From contig JAFMOC010000195.1 in NCBI GenBank assembly GCA_019802505.1, positions 45,001 to 109,000 of the forward strand: DNA of 64,000 nucleotides, written 5' to 3'. This document shows positions 61,391-64,000 of the stretch, one piece after another. Source of the stretch: Corydoras sp. C115 (Eukaryota > Chordata > Actinopteri > Siluriformes > Callichthyidae). A program made the translations under genes and the position numbers. Every line of letters begins with the position of its first letter. Within the stretch, counting starts at the first letter, position 1. Below the pieces are notes generated by a model. That model worked only from the letters and a program-made list of their open reading frames with translations. It made no database searches and was not told the DNA's origin.

Positions 61391-62154
61391 GGGGGATATG
61401 AAGAACAGCGCAAGAAGTTTATTTAAAAAATAATTACACTCTACAGTCACCCCATTAAGTCGAACTATAATTATTAACTCTTATTAACTTATGATGACAG
61501 TAAATGAGTTAATTGTGATATTGTGGATAATTATAATTTATTCCTGCAGTATTAACAACTAATCAACTATTATGATCCTGAAACTTCATAATTCAGATTA
61601 TCTCGTTATCAGGACCTGAACATCTCCACAGGAGGTGCCAGATATGTTCATAGATATGTTGCAGTGGTTTATAGGTTATAGGGTTTTTTATAGAGAGAAA
61701 ACAGCTGCTTGGGGTGATGAGGCTTTTGATTAATTTTTTATTATTATTAAATAGCACGTTATTTTCCCCAAAGTCTGACATCAAATGCAAAATAAATAAG
61801 AAAACGCTTGTATTTATATCATTTAGTTTTATTATAAACTCATGACAGGTGCAACACTTGTTTCTGGAACCTTCATATCAATGTTTTAAGGTCAATGATG
61901 AAGGGGACCAGGAAAGAAATGACCTACTGATATTCATCACAAAGTGGCGTGGGCTTCAGCTGAGCAGTGTCTATTTGCACAACTTCAGGGTTTTCCTCTG
62001 TGTGTGTGTGTGTGTGTGTGTGTACCTTTTAAAAAGTTTTTTTTTTTTTTTTTCAAAAAGTTTTACAACTTTTCTTGCATTAACATAATCATGAGGACTG
62101 TAACACAAATTACAAGAACAAAAGAAAGAAAAGGAAACGAAAATCCCCAAACTA
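61391..62154. other. Unassigned AT-rich sequence
   Basis: No supported exon. (TG)n at 61998-62022 and a T run at 62038-62054. Confidence 0.4.
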
Positions 62155-62380
62155 CTTAACAGAGGGAGTGAGTCCATCATGCTTTTGAGAACCTTGCTTT
62201 GTGCACTGGGACACAGTCATGCTAGAACTGACAAAGGCCTTTCCCAAACTGTTTCTAGGAACATACAGCACTTGGTGTTTGGTTTTCTGCACAATGAAAG
62301 TGAATAAAACTCCTAGGTTTAATGTGAATAATTGACATGTCCAGATACTTTTGACTGTATGTAGTGTTGTACCTAATAAA
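62155..62380 (-). mobile_element. Tc1/mariner end fragment
   Basis: ACCTTGCTTTGTGCACTGGG, GGCCTTTCCCAAACTGTTTC and terminal GTCCAGATACTTTTGACTGT are typical of the family's transposase 5' part and terminus. Confidence 0.65.
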
Positions 62381-62995
62381 CGTTTCACAATAAACATATA
62401 TGCAGTTCTTATTATAATATTTACTGAGGTCTGTCTCGTGCTGGCTTCTTTACAGAAACTCACTTCTTTTTATTTTTGGTTTATTTCCTGTACTCTCATC
62501 AGATGATTTTATTTACACCGTGTTTGAACGCGTCGCAGTTCACTGGTTAAAGTCTTATTTGTAAGATGATGGTTTCGCTTAGAGGGTCATCTGGTTGGCT
62601 TTTAAAGGCATCTTTAAAACATGTTAAAATTGTCCAGATTTTACGAACAATAAACTGAAATGAAGACCCTCATTCGAACAGACGGTGTGCAAACTGCATC
62701 ATCTGTGTTCCGTTGACCCACGGTCCGCTGCAGGTGCCTCATGTCCTCCACATCACTGATTGTAATAACAGCTGAATCTTTTCTGCATTCACTTAGAATT
62801 CCCTCAAACCTGAAGTGGTAAAGGCGCAACGGCAGGAGACCTCATTTGTGTGGGATATAAAGCGTCTCCGGTCTCTCCGATCACCTCCATCTCTGGAAGC
62901 AAGCTCAGACCGACCCGCTCTATGATGATGGAGGGAACAGAATGGTGTCTGGGAGCTGAGTCGATGCCGTGTTTGGGACACGTCTTGAAGCTTAC

Positions 62996-63079
62996 CCTGC
63001 TGTCTCTTGGAAAAAGTCCCTGCAGAACACCGGTCACCACCACATCTGGAAGATCTACTTTAAAAACAGAGGTGGTGAA
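62996..63079 (-). CDS. Probable next exon of the same unidentified minus-strand gene
   Basis: 84 bases, 28 codons, from acceptor GTACAG to donor AGG|GTAAGC, encoding FTTSVFKVDLPDVVVTGVLQ then GLFPRDSR. The frame stays open on the minus strand to about 62804 (SIIIERVGLSLLPEMEVIGE and onward), so the exon may be longer, with a 3' boundary near 62807. Family unknown and no downstream exon could be fixed. Confidence 0.4.
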
Positions 63080-63307
63080 CTGTACCACATGAACCCATAA
63101 TGAGCATTAATACTCTTGTGTTTGAAAGTTTAATTAAAGATTGTTGATATGTAAAGTGACTATAATGTTCAAACAAATGGTAAGAAAATGTTACAAAATC
63201 AAAAATAATAATATAACACGAGCAGCATAAGACCTAAAAACATCTCAACGCCCATCATCTCCACTCTGTCAATGTTACCCCCCAATGCTACCCCCTGAAA
63301 AAAAGCG

Positions 63308-63432
63308 TCAAATAACAATCGGGTTTGATGAATTTACAGCGTCGTTGGTTTTCTGCATATCTTCTGACTTGTAATGTTCTCATTTGTAAGTCGCTTTGGA
63401 TAAAAGCGTCTGCTAAACGACTAAATGTAATG
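63308..63432 (+). mobile_element. L2-clade LINE 3' UTR fragment
   Basis: Nearly identical to 50283-50407 (AACAATCGGGTTTGATGAAT, TTGGTTTTCTGCATATCTTC, AGTCGCTTTGGATAAAAGCG). A second 5'-truncated copy of the same LINE, lying between the two probable minus-strand exons. Confidence 0.8.
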
Positions 63433-63500
63433 TTAGTCCTTGAGGGTTTGGTATCATTTACACACTGGCGCTCCTGGAACGGTTAAAATAAAAGCCTTAC

Positions 63501-63568
63501 CTGAGTGTGACGCAAGACAATAGGGGTCACATGAGAAACCCACCACTCTCTGATGAAACGGCGGACGA
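63501..63568 (-). CDS. Probable internal exon of an unidentified minus-strand gene
   Basis: On the minus strand a 68-base block lies between a strong acceptor (polypyrimidine then TTTCAG) and a consensus donor CAG|GTAAGG. Read with two leading bases it encodes VRRFIREWWVSHVTPIVLRH plus TQ and ends in phase 0. It fits the block at 62996-63079 in phase across a 421-bp intron. I do not recognise the protein. Confidence 0.42.
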
Positions 63569-63689
63569 CTGAAAGAAATTGAATTCACCAGTTAATCAAA
63601 CTCCAACATGCTGCTTAAAAAACGCAACAGTTTTTAACAAATACAAGTCATGATGCACGTCATAACAAAGACACTCACAGAGGCAGAGA

Positions 63690-63980
63690 TGAACATGTGT
63701 GTCCCACACGGAGCCCCGGCCTAAACCCAATCAAGCATCATTGGGATCAACCAGAATGGAGACAGAGAACCAGGTCCCCTCACCCAACATCAGTGTCTGA
63801 CCTCACAATCGCACTCCTGTATAAACCGGCAACAAAAATTCCCTTAAACACTCCAAAATCCTATACGCTATTCCAGATGAGTGGACGCTGTTGTGACTGT
63901 AGTGTGAAGACTGAGAGTGTCGTGTCATAACTGCCCCTGTAGGAGGTTCCGTACTTTTGTCCATGTTGTGAATGACGGAA
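63690..63980 (+). mobile_element. Tc1/mariner transposase 3' end
   Basis: A frame reads SPGLNPIKHHWDQPEW, a decayed version of the SPDLNPIEHLWDxLE signature, followed by CCCAACATCAGTGTCTGACC and terminal GTACTTTTGTCCATG. Confidence 0.75.
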
Positions 63981-64000
63981 GACACAGACCAGTTTCTTCT

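Overview
The window is vertebrate genomic DNA, almost certainly from a ray-finned fish and perhaps an otophysan. The protein-coding exons are clearly vertebrate. The intergenic DNA and introns are packed with a tRNA-derived SINE that carries the conserved central domain of fish V-SINEs (DANA/HAmo-like). There are also Tc1/mariner relics, an L2-type LINE tail, short hAT elements and very long TG, TA, CT and minisatellite tracts. The species cannot be named from the sequence.

Three genes can be reconstructed exon by exon, with consensus or near-consensus splice sites and consistent phase. (1) nuak1, an AMPK-related kinase, lies on the minus strand at 23709-42804 (7 coding exons, 616 aa). (2) depdc7, a DEP-domain protein, lies on the plus strand at 48292-54722 (9 exons, 545 aa). 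(3) ppib, the ER cyclophilin B, lies on the plus strand at 56056-60377 (5 exons, 216 aa). nuak1 and depdc7 are head to head across about 5.5 kb. depdc7 and ppib are head to tail across about 1.3 kb. They are ordinary, functionally unrelated housekeeping or signalling genes, and nothing suggests a joint pathway.

Layout: 1-23.7 kb is gene-poor sequence downstream of nuak1. It holds a 470-bp CT tract, two minisatellite blocks with a related unit (3.3-4.4 and 7.5-8.4 kb), two GT-rich blocks between them, and about ten SINE copies. 23.7-42.8 kb is nuak1, whose introns carry SINEs, a hAT MITE and a 26-bp minisatellite. 42.8-48.3 kb is the CpG-rich nuak1 5' region plus SINEs. 48.3-54.7 kb is depdc7, with an 820-bp TG/TA tract in intron 1, an in-frame 84-nt intron, and a hAT MITE 13 bp downstream of one exon. 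54.8-60.6 kb is a duplicated intergenic segment followed by ppib, whose intron 1 has a 22-bp minisatellite that flips orientation. 60.6-64 kb contains probable exons of one or two unidentified minus-strand genes.

I found no evidence of a novel molecular system. The most interesting material is how the repeats are arranged: nested and composite SINEs, SINEs flanked by direct repeats over 100 bp long, and an inverted minisatellite. A possible unrecognised gene sits at the right edge.
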